Of a stretch of 35,151 bases of DNA, positions 27,698-35,151 are shown in pieces; the stretch's first letter is position 1; every line of letters starts with the position of its first letter. This DNA is from Actinomycetes bacterium (GTDB lineage: Bacteria > Actinomycetota > Actinomycetes > JACCUZ01): contig DATHAP010000063.1 of NCBI GenBank assembly GCA_035489715.1, positions 1 through 35,151 on the forward strand, read 5' to 3'. The notes beneath the pieces were generated by a model that worked only from the letters and a program-made list of their open reading frames with translations, had not been told where the DNA came from and searched no databases. Both the position numbers and the translations under genes were made by a program.

Positions 27698-28332
27698 GGT
27701 GGCGGCGCACCGTGCCGCGCCGGTCGGGTCGCGCGGGTGCGGCGGCCGCGGCGCTGTCACTGCTCGCCGTCGTGTCGTTGGCCGGGTGCAGCGGCTCCGG
27801 TGAGGGCGGCGGGCCGGCCGACCGCGCGGCGACGGCTCAGCCGAGCACTGTCGGGCGTACGTCGTCGGACCGCACGTGCCCGCAGCTGGACCGTGCACAA
27901 CCGCGCGACGACGGGCTGCCGGACCTCGATCTGCCCTGTCTCGAGGACGGTCCCTCGGTCAACCTGGCCGACCTGCGCGGCACTCCCACGGTGCTCAACG
28001 TCTGGGCCGCGTGGTGCACCAACTGCGACCGCGAGATGCCGCTGTTCGCCGACGCGATGGACCGTGCCGGCGACCGGCTGCGTTTCTTCGGCGTCCACTA
28101 CAAGGCGACCCGGGCTCAGGGCCGCACCTCCGAGGACGACTTCGGCGTGCCGTTCCCCTCGGCGCACGACGGCGACGGTGACCTGACCGTCGCGCGGCTG
28201 CGTGCCACCGCGCCCCCGCAGACCTTCTTCGTGAGCGCCGACGGCAAGGTCGTCGGGCGCAAGGTCGGCGAGATCACCTCGCAGGACGAGCTGGACGGCC
28301 TGGTCGAGCAGTACCTGGGCGTGCGGCTGTGA
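27694..28332 (+). CDS. TlpA-like thioredoxin-fold lipoprotein
   Basis: 212 residues. A twin-basic N terminus and hydrophobic segment end in the lipobox LAGC (C32), so it should be exported and lipid-anchored. The thioredoxin domain has WCTNC (C108, C111) and a cis-proline in [10 protein letters not shown] second cysteine pair, C62 and C82, lies before the domain. It probably reduces or exchanges disulfides outside the membrane. The GTG at 27694 overlaps the nth stop. It is the counterpart of Rv3673c. Confidence 0.9.
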   Translation: MRWRRTVPRRSGRAGAAAAALSLLAVVSLAGCSGSGEGGGPADRAATAQPSTVGRTSSDRTCPQLDRAQPRDDGLPDLDLPCLEDGPSVNLADLRGTPTVLNVWAAWCTNCDREMPLFADAMDRAGDRLRFFGVHYKATRAQGRTSEDDFGVPFPSAHDGDGDLTVARLRATAPPQTFFVSADGKVVGRKVGEITSQDELDGLVEQYLGVRL

Positions 28333-29039
28333 CCACCGCCTCGGGGGTCCCGGCGACGCCGCCGGCCGACCTGCCCGGTTGGCTGAGCCCGCTCGCCGAC
28401 GCGGCCCGGACCGCCCGGCCCGAGGACCTGAGCCGCTTCCTGCCGCCCGAGGAGGGTGGCCGGGAGTCGGCGGTGCTGATGCTCTTCGCCGGCGACGAGG
28501 CGGGCGGCGTGCCCGGTGCGGACGTGCTGCTGATCGAGCGCTCGCACGGGCTGCGCAGCCACGCCGGCCAGGTCGCGTTCCCCGGCGGCGGCATCGACCC
28601 GGACGACGACGGTCCGGTCGGGGCGGCGCTGCGCGAGGCGGCGGAGGAGACCGGCCTCGACCCGGCCGGGGTCGCCGTCGTCGGCACGCTGCCGGCGCTG
28701 TTCCTCCCGGTGAGCGACTACGTCGTGACCCCGGTGCTCGGCTGGTGGCGCCACCCGTCGCCGGTGTCGGTGGTGGACGAGGGCGAGGTCGCGTCGGTGC
28801 ACCGGGTGCGGCTGGCGGACCTGCTCGACCCGGCCAACCGGTTCGTGACCCGGCACCCGAGCGGCTTCACCGGTGCGGCGTTCGACGCCGCCGGGCTCTA
28901 CGTGTGGGGGTTCACGGCCGGGCTGCTGGACCGGATGCTGCGCCTCGCCGGGTGGGAACTCCCGTGGGACCGCACCCGGGTCGAGGACCTGCCGGCCGAG
29001 GTGCTGGAGCGCATCGACCGCGAGATGGGCAGCCGGTGA
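28329..29039 (+). CDS. Nudix hydrolase, CoA pyrophosphatase-like
   Basis: 236 residues. The segment LIERSHGLRSHAGQVAFPGG (about 75-94) is the pattern of NudL-type CoA pyrophosphatases. The Nudix box GGGIDPDDDG...REAAEETGL follows, then VGTLPALFLPVSDYVVTPVLGW. It probably hydrolyses CoA or its derivatives. Overlaps TlpA upstream and marP downstream by 4 bases each. Same order as Rv3672c beside marP. Confidence 0.9.
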   Translation: MTTASGVPATPPADLPGWLSPLADAARTARPEDLSRFLPPEEGGRESAVLMLFAGDEAGGVPGADVLLIERSHGLRSHAGQVAFPGGGIDPDDDGPVGAALREAAEETGLDPAGVAVVGTLPALFLPVSDYVVTPVLGWWRHPSPVSVVDEGEVASVHRVRLADLLDPANRFVTRHPSGFTGAAFDAAGLYVWGFTAGLLDRMLRLAGWELPWDRTRVEDLPAEVLERIDREMGSR

Positions 29040-30217
29040 ACTGGCTCGACGTCCTGCTCCTCCTCGCCGCCGCGTCGTTCGCCTTCTCGGGCTACCGGCA
29101 GGGCTTCGTGGTGGGGGTCCTGGCGTTCGCCGGCTTCATCCTCGGCGGAGTCGGCGGCCTGCTCGTCGCGCCCGCCCTGGTGTCCGGCCTCGAGGCCGGG
29201 ATCACCCAGTCGGTGCTGGCCATCTCGATCGTCCTGCTGGCGGCGACGGTCGGCCAGGCGACGCTGGCCTGGCTCGGCTCGCTGGTCCGCGACCGGCTGA
29301 CCTGGCGCCCGGTGCGGGTCGTCGACGCGGGTCTCGGCGCGTTCGTGAGCGTCGTCGCGATGCTGCTGGTCACCTGGTTCCTGGCCAGCGCGCTGCGACC
29401 GGGCCCGGTCCCTACGCTGTCGCGGCAGATCAGCGACTCGCGGGTCATCACCGCGATGGACGAGGTGGTGCCCGACCAGGCGCACACCCTGTTCTCGTCG
29501 TTCCGCCGGGTGCTCGACGACAACGGGCTGCCGACCGTCTTCGCCGGCCTGGCCCCGGAGCAGATCCGCCCGGTGGAGCCGCCGACCCCGGGCATCACCG
29601 GCAACCGGGCGGTCCGCCGGGCCGGCCCCAGCGTGGTCAAGGTGGTGGGGACGGCGGAGGACTGCAGCCGGCGGCTCGACGGCAGCGGCTTCGTCTACGC
29701 GGCCCAGCACGTGATGACCAACGCGCACGTCGTCGCCGGTGTCGACGACCCGCAGGTGCAGATCGGCGGCATCGGCCGGACCTACGACGCGCGGATCGTC
29801 CTCTACGACCCCAGCCGGGACGTCGCCGTGCTCTACGTGCCCGACCTGCGGGCCGACCCCCTCGACCTGGACCCGACGGGCGGCCGCGGGGACGACGCAG
29901 TGGTCGCGGGTTTCCCCGGTGGCGGGCCCTACCGGCTCGAGGCGGCGCGGATCCGCGACACCATCGACGCCCGCGGACCGGACATCTACCACCGCGACCA
30001 GGTGACCCGTGAGGTGTTCTCGCTCTACGCGGTCGTCGAGCCCGGCAACTCGGGCGGCCCTCTGCTCAGCCTCCGGGGCGACGTCTACGGCATGATCTTC
30101 GCCAAGTCCCTGGACGACGCCGACACCGGCTACGCCCTCACCGCCGACGAGGTGCGGCCGCTGGCCCGGCGCGGTGCCGGTCGCATCGCCGAGGTGGACA
30201 CCGGCGCCTGCGCCTGA
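29036..30217 (+). CDS. marP: MarP-type periplasmic serine protease with CvpA-like membrane domain
   Basis: 393 residues. Four hydrophobic segments (about 4-20, 24-47, 57-80, 98-120) form the CvpA-like membrane part. The chymotrypsin-like protease domain follows with H231 (TNAHVV), D262 (SRDVAVL) and S339 (EPGNSGGP). Cysteines C210 and C392 sit at the positions of the M. tuberculosis MarP disulfide that holds the active form. In that species MarP is needed for acid resistance. The GTG at 29036 is coupled to the Nudix stop. The protein ends three residues from the conserved C392. Confidence 0.94.
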   Translation: MNWLDVLLLLAAASFAFSGYRQGFVVGVLAFAGFILGGVGGLLVAPALVSGLEAGITQSVLAISIVLLAATVGQATLAWLGSLVRDRLTWRPVRVVDAGLGAFVSVVAMLLVTWFLASALRPGPVPTLSRQISDSRVITAMDEVVPDQAHTLFSSFRRVLDDNGLPTVFAGLAPEQIRPVEPPTPGITGNRAVRRAGPSVVKVVGTAEDCSRRLDGSGFVYAAQHVMTNAHVVAGVDDPQVQIGGIGRTYDARIVLYDPSRDVAVLYVPDLRADPLDLDPTGGRGDDAVVAGFPGGGPYRLEAARIRDTIDARGPDIYHRDQVTREVFSLYAVVEPGNSGGPLLSLRGDVYGMIFAKSLDDADTGYALTADEVRPLARRGAGRIAEVDTGACA

Positions 30218-30262
30218 CCGCCCCGCCCCGCCCCGCGTGCCGCCCGCTTCGCCCTTCGCCCC

Positions 30263-30337
30263 ACCCGAGTTGATCACGGCACCATGATCAACTCGGGTCG
30301 ACAGCGGTGTGCAAGCCACAGTCGCTGCGAGTTGATC
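30263..30337. repeat. Overlapping palindromes between marP and DUF309 genes
   Basis: ACCCGAGTTGATCA (30263-30276) and TGATCAACTCGGGT (30285-30298) form a perfect 14-bp stem with an 8-base loop. The inner part GATCAACTCG (30287-30296) also pairs perfectly with CGAGTTGATC (30328-30337), with an inner CAGCG/CGCTG pair, so two hairpins compete. No T-run follows, so a classical terminator is not shown. The rest of the gap 30218-30359 is C-rich sequence without features. Confidence 0.75.
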
Positions 30338-30359
30338 GGAGTCGGTCCAGGTCGCTGCG

Positions 30360-30917
30360 TCAGGCGGGCGGGCTGTTGACGCGCAGGCGCAGGGTGCGTG
30401 GCGGCTCGTCGGCGGTCAGCGGCTCCGCGGCGATCCGGCGCGCGGCGTCGACCAGCCCGGTCACGTCGATGCCGTACGGCGCCTCGTTGCTGTAGGCGGC
30501 CACCCGGGTGGCTCCCCGCTCGAGCAGGCGGGCCGCCCCGACCGGGTTGCCGCGGGCCCGGTGGGTGAGCCCGACGGCGAGCTGGGCCAGGCCCTGCCAG
30601 AGCTCGCGCTCGTGCTCCGGGGCGGCCTTCCAGGTGCCCTCGAGCACCTCGTGGGCGTGGAAGGGGCGGCCGGCGTCGAGCAGCCGCTGCGCCTCGGCCA
30701 GCGACTCGAGCGGCGGCAGCACGAGGTCGTCCGGTACCCGCTCCACGGCGCCGGTCGAGGCGGTCGCGCCGTCCCAGCCGGTCGCGCCGGCCGCGCTGTC
30801 CCAACCGGTCGCGTCGGCCGCGTCGTGCGGCAGCGGCCGGCCGAGCCCGTCGCGCGGCCGGGCGGACCGCGCCCGGCCGGCTTGGTCGCGGTCGCGGTCT
30901 CGATCGCCGGCGGTCAC
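30360..30917 (-). CDS. DUF309 family protein
   Basis: 185 residues. The signature FHAHEVLEGTW (86-96) and WQGLAQLAVGLTHRARGN are the DUF309 hallmarks, helical proteins of unknown function that carry possible metal-binding His and Glu. The first 65 residues are polar and low-complexity, with an imperfect repeat around ATGWD. The GTG at 30917 overlaps the hydrolase stop by 4 bases, and the C-terminal part ends at the palindromic region. Function unknown. Confidence 0.85.
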   Translation of the reverse strand: MTAGDRDRDRDQAGRARSARPRDGLGRPLPHDAADATGWDSAAGATGWDGATASTGAVERVPDDLVLPPLESLAEAQRLLDAGRPFHAHEVLEGTWKAAPEHERELWQGLAQLAVGLTHRARGNPVGAARLLERGATRVAAYSNEAPYGIDVTGLVDAARRIAAEPLTADEPPRTLRLRVNSPPA

Positions 30918-31864
30918 GGCCGGCCCTGCTCGGGCCCGGGGTCGGCCAGCCAGTCGCCGACGACCGAGACGAACGTCGACGGGTCCTCCTCGGGCGCGAA
31001 GTGCCCCACGCCCTCCATCAGGTGCCAGCGGTAGGGCGCCTCGACGTAGCGGCCGGAGCCCTGGGCGCTGGTGGGCAGCACGCAGCGGTCGAGGGAGCCG
31101 TGCACCTGCAGGGTGGGGACCGTCACCGGGCTGGCCATCCGGCGGGCGTAGCGCAGGCCGTCCGGGCGGGGGATCGAGCGGACCGCCCACCGGTAGGACT
31201 CCAGCGCGCAGTGGGCCACCCCGGGGATCTGCGCGGCCTGCCGGTAGCGGCGCTCGGCCTCGGCGTCCGGGAAGCCGGGCCCGGCCCAGTCGTGCAGGAG
31301 GTCGACGACCTGCTGCGCATCGTCGGCGACCAGCCCGCGCTCGGGGAGGACCGGCCGCTGGTAGCCGATGACGTGCCGGCTGGCCCGCAGCTGCCGGGCG
31401 TCGGTCAGGTGCGACCGGCGCAGCCGCCGCGGGTGGGGCATGGACACGGCGACCAGGCGACGTACCTGCCGGGGATGCACGACCGCCAGCGTCCACGCGA
31501 CGAGGCCGCCGAGCCCCAGGCCCACGACGACGGCGTCGCGCTCGCCCAGCGACCGGACCACCCCCGAGACGTCCTCGGCCAGGGTCCGCGGGTCGTATCC
31601 GCGCGGCGGCTTGTCGCTCGCGCCGAAGCCGCGCAGGTCCATCGCCGCAGCCCGGTAGCCACGGCCCGCGAGCTCGGGAAGCTGGTGCCGCCAGGCCCAC
31701 CAGAACTGCGGGAACCCGTGCAGGAGCAGGACGAGCGGCCCTTCGCCGGAGACCGCGACGTGGAACCGGGCGCCGTTGGCGGCGACCATGTGGTGCTCCC
31801 ACGGCCCGGCGACCCGGGCGACAGATGCGTCCGGCGGCGGCTCAGCGCTGCGTCGTCGGCGCAC
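30914..31864 (-). CDS. Alpha/beta hydrolase, epoxide hydrolase-like, nucleophile replaced
   Basis: 316 residues. LLLHGFPQFWWAWRHQLPEL (47-66) and DLRGFGASDKP are the canonical epoxide hydrolase start. The nucleophile elbow reads GLGLGG (115-120), where relatives have G-x-D-x-G-G or G-x-S-x-G-G, so residue 117 is glycine and the nucleophile is missing. The acid (VHGSLDRCVLP) and base histidine (GVGHFAPEEDP) regions are intact. Position matches ephE (Rv3670) of M. tuberculosis. Catalysis is therefore doubtful; it may act as a binding protein. The GTG start overlaps the end of the upstream holin-like gene by 23 bases. Confidence 0.83.
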   Translation of the reverse strand: MRRRRSAEPPPDASVARVAGPWEHHMVAANGARFHVAVSGEGPLVLLLHGFPQFWWAWRHQLPELAGRGYRAAAMDLRGFGASDKPPRGYDPRTLAEDVSGVVRSLGERDAVVVGLGLGGLVAWTLAVVHPRQVRRLVAVSMPHPRRLRRSHLTDARQLRASRHVIGYQRPVLPERGLVADDAQQVVDLLHDWAGPGFPDAEAERRYRQAAQIPGVAHCALESYRWAVRSIPRPDGLRYARRMASPVTVPTLQVHGSLDRCVLPTSAQGSGRYVEAPYRWHLMEGVGHFAPEEDPSTFVSVVGDWLADPGPEQGRP

Positions 31865-32291
31865 CGGCGGACCCGTCGGAGCGCGGGCTCTTGAGGAACG
31901 TCGCGGTGTCCTTGCTGGTCCGGATCGTCCGCTCCGGCGGGCCCACCCTGCTGATGAGCCGCTTGCCGAGGAGCACGAGCAGCGCGCCGACCAGCAGGTA
32001 GGCGACGGCGACGATCAGGAACGCCCAGCCGGGGTGCAGGCCGAGAGCGACCAGGCCGTACGCCGCCGCGATGCTCAGCAGGACCACCGCGAGGAGACCG
32101 AGGAAGCCGGCGGCACCGAACATCCCGGCGCCGGCGGCACCGTGCTTGGCCTCGGCGCGCAGCTCCGCCTTGGCGAGCTCGATCTCGCTCCGGACCAGGG
32201 CGGACAGGTCGCGGCTGGCGTTGACGACGAGCGCGCCGAGCGTCTGCTCGGTGCTGGGGCTGGGGCTGGGGCCTGGGCTGGTCGCGGTCAT
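31842..32291 (-). CDS. Actinobacterial holin-X (Act-Hol-X) family protein
   Basis: 149 residues. A Pro/Ser-rich start, an amphipathic helix (RDLSALVRSEIELAKAELRA, about 27-46), and two transmembrane segments (about 55-80 and 86-110) form the standard layout of these small actinobacterial proteins, equivalent to Rv3669. The C-terminal tail is charged. It is called a phage-holin relative only by family name; nothing here indicates phage. Same strand as nhaA, with 59 bases between. Confidence 0.8.
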   Translation of the reverse strand: MTATSPGPSPSPSTEQTLGALVVNASRDLSALVRSEIELAKAELRAEAKHGAAGAGMFGAAGFLGLLAVVLLSIAAAYGLVALGLHPGWAFLIVAVAYLLVGALLVLLGKRLISRVGPPERTIRTSKDTATFLKSPRSDGSAGAPTTQR

Positions 32292-32350
32292 GGTGAGGCC
32301 TTCCGTTGCTGGCTGCTGGCCGGTCGTCGAGGGGCAGTCTGCCCGCCCGG

Positions 32351-33631
32351 TCATCGTTGGTACACGTCCGGGACGCCGTCGCCGTCGTCGTCCCGGTCCT
32401 CCTCGGCCACCAGCCGGTCGTAGTGCCGGTGCCGCAGTCGCAGCAGAGCAGCGCCGAGCAGCGCGGCCACGAGGGCCGCGACGAGGATGGCCGCGGTGAT
32501 CCGGTCGTCCTGGGCGCTGCCCGCGCCGAACGCGACGTCGCTGACGAGCAGCGGCACGGCGAAACCGATGCCGGTGAGGGCGGAGACCGCGAAGACGTCC
32601 GCCCACACCAGGTCCGGGCTCAGCCGGGCCGCGGTCGCCCGGGCCACCAGGTACGCGCCCGCGAAGACGCCGACCGTCTTGCCGACGATACGGGCGACGA
32701 CGACACCGACGGCCGCGGGGTCGGTCGCCGCCGCGGACAGCGCGTCGCCCGACAGCGCGATGCCCACGCTGAACAGCGCGAACAGCGGAACCGCCAGCCC
32801 GGCGGACACCGGCCGCCACGCGTGCTCGAACCGCTCGACCGGGCTCCGCTGGTCCGGGTCGTCACGGTGCACCCGGGTGAGCAGGCCGACCGCGACCCCC
32901 GCGACGGTCGGGTGCACGCCCGCCGCATGCATCAGGCCCCAGGCGAGCAGCGCGAGCGGCACCAGGACCCACCACGTGTCGACCCGCTGCCGCTGGGCGA
33001 GGCCGTAGCCGGCCAGGGCCGCCGCAGAGCCGAGCAGCAGCAGCGGCTGGACGCCCGAGCTGTAGGCGACGGCGATGATGACGATGGCCACCAGGTCGTC
33101 GACCACGGCCAGCGTGAGCAGGAACGCGCGCAGTGCCGACGGCAGTCGCCGCCCGACGATCGCGAGCACGGCGAGGCAGAACGCGATGTCCGTCGCCGTG
33201 GGGATGGCCCACCCCCGCGCGGCCGGGGTGCCGTGGGTGAAGGCCAGGTAGATCAGCGCCGGGACGGCCATCCCGGTGAGCGCGGCCGCCACGGGGAGCA
33301 GGGCCTCGGCCGGCCGACGCAGGGAGCCCAGGGCCAGCTCGCGCTTGAGCTCGAGGCCGGCGACGAAGAAGAAGATCGCCAGGAGTCCCTCGCCGGTCCA
33401 CTCGCCGACCGTGAGGTCCAGGTGCATGGCGGCCGGACCGATGTGGGTGTCCCGGATCGACTCGTACGCCGAGGCCCAGGGCGAGTTGGCCCAGACGAGG
33501 GCCAGGACGGTGGCCAGGATGAGCAGGGCGCCGCCCAGGGTCTCCTGGCGCAGCGCCTCCGCGACGAAGCGGCTCTCGGGCCAGCTGGGGAGACGGAGGA
33601 AGTCCGGGGCGCCGGGCCGTGAACGGGACAC
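32351..33631 (-). CDS. nhaA: Na+/H+ antiporter NhaA
   Basis: 426 residues, about 12 membrane segments. The conserved aspartate in TATDIAF (D148) and the pair D178-D179 in LAVVDDLVAI match E. coli D133, D163 and D164. FFFVAGLELKREL is another family hallmark. Exchanges sodium for protons across the membrane. The extreme C terminus adds EEDRDDDGDGVPDVYQR, absent from the E. coli core. The GTG at 33631 has GGAGGAG 4 bases upstream. A structured-looking leader of about 60 nt precedes it. Confidence 0.94.
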   Translation of the reverse strand: MSRSRPGAPDFLRLPSWPESRFVAEALRQETLGGALLILATVLALVWANSPWASAYESIRDTHIGPAAMHLDLTVGEWTGEGLLAIFFFVAGLELKRELALGSLRRPAEALLPVAAALTGMAVPALIYLAFTHGTPAARGWAIPTATDIAFCLAVLAIVGRRLPSALRAFLLTLAVVDDLVAIVIIAVAYSSGVQPLLLLGSAAALAGYGLAQRQRVDTWWVLVPLALLAWGLMHAAGVHPTVAGVAVGLLTRVHRDDPDQRSPVERFEHAWRPVSAGLAVPLFALFSVGIALSGDALSAAATDPAAVGVVVARIVGKTVGVFAGAYLVARATAARLSPDLVWADVFAVSALTGIGFAVPLLVSDVAFGAGSAQDDRITAAILVAALVAALLGAALLRLRHRHYDRLVAEEDRDDDGDGVPDVYQR

Positions 33632-33704
33632 GCGACTCCTCCGGACGGGGACGTGACGGATCGTCCTGCCGACCAGACTTCCCGGCGCACCGCGACTCAC
33701 CCTA
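33632..33704 (-). promoter_or_regulatory. nhaA promoter -10 and structured leader
   Basis: Minus-strand TAGGGT (33699-33704) predicts a start near 33692 and a leader of about 60 nt. In RNA sense, GCCG/CGGC encloses an 11-base loop (33668-33686). GGACG (33662-33666) can pair with either of two CGTCC copies, at 33649-33653 or 33643-33647; the latter touches the ribosome binding site. No known riboswitch consensus is recognised. Confidence 0.35.
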
Positions 33705-33844
33705 GCGAGCCGTCGCGGCCCCTCGGCCGGTGAGCGCCCGCTGCAGCGAGCTGAGCGGGGTGGACCGGTCGGGCCGGTCGGGCCGGTCGGGTCGCTGGTC
33801 GGCGTGCAGGCTGGTGGTCGCGCGCTCCCAGGTCGTGCTGGAGC

Positions 33845-34155
33845 TTCTCCATGATCGTGAGCTGGGCGCTGGCCCACCGGAGTCCCCTGCCGACCTGGTG
33901 GCGTTCGTCAACCCGAGGAGCACGACGAGGGGATGGACGACCTCACCACCACCGCCCAGCTCACCTCGTGGCTGGCCGGTCACGGGCTGGCCGGTCGCCG
34001 CGTGCGGGCGCTGAAGATCTGCTCGGCCCGACGACTGCCGCTGGGCCCACCTGGACCAGACGAAGAACCGGTCGAGGGCCTGGTGCGAGTGGGGCTGCGG
34101 GAACAAGGCCAAGACCCGCGCCTACCGGGCCCGCAAGAAGGCCGCCGCCGGCTGA
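33845..34155 (+). pseudogene. Decayed CGNR zinc-finger (ABATE) regulator
   Basis: Three reading-frame pieces on the plus strand together resemble a CGNR zinc-finger transcription regulator. Frame 1 holds PADLVAFVN (ending near 33911). Frame 3 holds DEGMDDLTTTAQLTSWLAGHG (33924-33986, read in part). Frame 1 again holds DDCRWAHLDQTKNRSRAW and CEWGCGNKAKTRAYRARKK to a stop at 34153-34155; CGNK replaces CGNR. Two frameshifts (near 33915 and 34028) and a missing middle of about 90 residues make it a relic. Nothing else explains the 600 bases between nhaA and acs: 33705-33844 shows only a tandem 9-bp repeat near 33765-33792, and 34156-34228 shows nothing. Confidence 0.7.
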
Positions 34156-34228
34156 TCTGCTCGAACTGGCAGGTCAGCGGGTCACTTCCTGACCCGTACG
34201 CCCGCCAGCCCGGGATGCGGCGGGTGGG

Positions 34229-35151
<923 letters not shown>

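Noticed and set aside
33672-33690. Cobalamin riboswitch-like GGGAA phrase in the nhaA leader
   Set aside because: Only one short box is present; the other conserved boxes and the length needed are missing.

Overview
The window is a high-GC (well over 70% by eye) actinobacterial chromosome segment. It is almost fully coding, with many GTG starts, 4-base stop/start overlaps, a WhiB protein, MarP and a paired Get3-like ATPase locus. Much of the gene order matches the conserved block known from Mycobacterium tuberculosis (dnaX-ybaB-recR, lysC-asd, and ponA2-whiB4-Get3-like pair-DUF4177-RidA-MBL-crp-nth-TlpA-Nudix-marP-hydrolase-holin-acs). DUF5063, DUF309, NhaA and an RsiG-like protein point to a non-mycobacterial order. 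I cannot name the genus from the sequence. I see no prophage, insertion sequence or CRISPR array.

Layout: 1-4838 holds the 3' end of a HerA-like (DUF853) ATPase gene, tRNA-Ser(GGA), SRP RNA, dnaX, ybaB, recR and a DUF5063 gene. 4867-6902 is a two-gene ABC exporter on the minus strand. 7021-9338 is lysC-asd, with a nested beta-subunit start. 9375-13201 has a DUF389 membrane protein, a HerA-like ATPase coupled to a small membrane protein, and a YihY family protein. tRNA-Pro(CGG) follows, then a phosphoesterase divergent from YqeY, a PASTA-domain class A PBP and a WhiB. 17996-20121 is the Get3-like ATPase pair. 20156-23555 carries GNAT, alpha/beta hydrolase, SDR, DUF4177, RidA and MerR genes. 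23635-26178 carries Nudix, MBL-fold and Crp genes. 26259-26789 encodes an RsiG-like c-di-GMP-responsive anti-sigma factor. 26939-30217 is a tight nth-TlpA-Nudix-marP operon. 30360-33631 is a minus-strand run of DUF309, alpha/beta hydrolase, holin-X-like and nhaA genes. A decayed CGNR zinc-finger regulator and the 3' part of acs close the window.

Themes: DNA and translation housekeeping (dnaX, recR, nth, SRP), aspartate-family biosynthesis (lysC/asd), envelope and stress functions (PBP, MarP, WhiB, Get3-like pair, YihY), and second-messenger regulation (Crp beside RsiG).

The most unusual signals are four. (1) Two copies of a nested double-palindrome repeat with identical geometry lie in convergent intergenic gaps, and a third such gap has an unrelated perfect palindrome. 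(2) An RsiG-like protein with two recognisable ligand-motif copies sits directly upstream of crp. (3) A CGNR/ABATE regulator is broken by two frameshifts and an internal deletion. (4) A recurrent -10-like hexamer followed by 6-7 nt and an RTG start suggests widespread leaderless transcripts.
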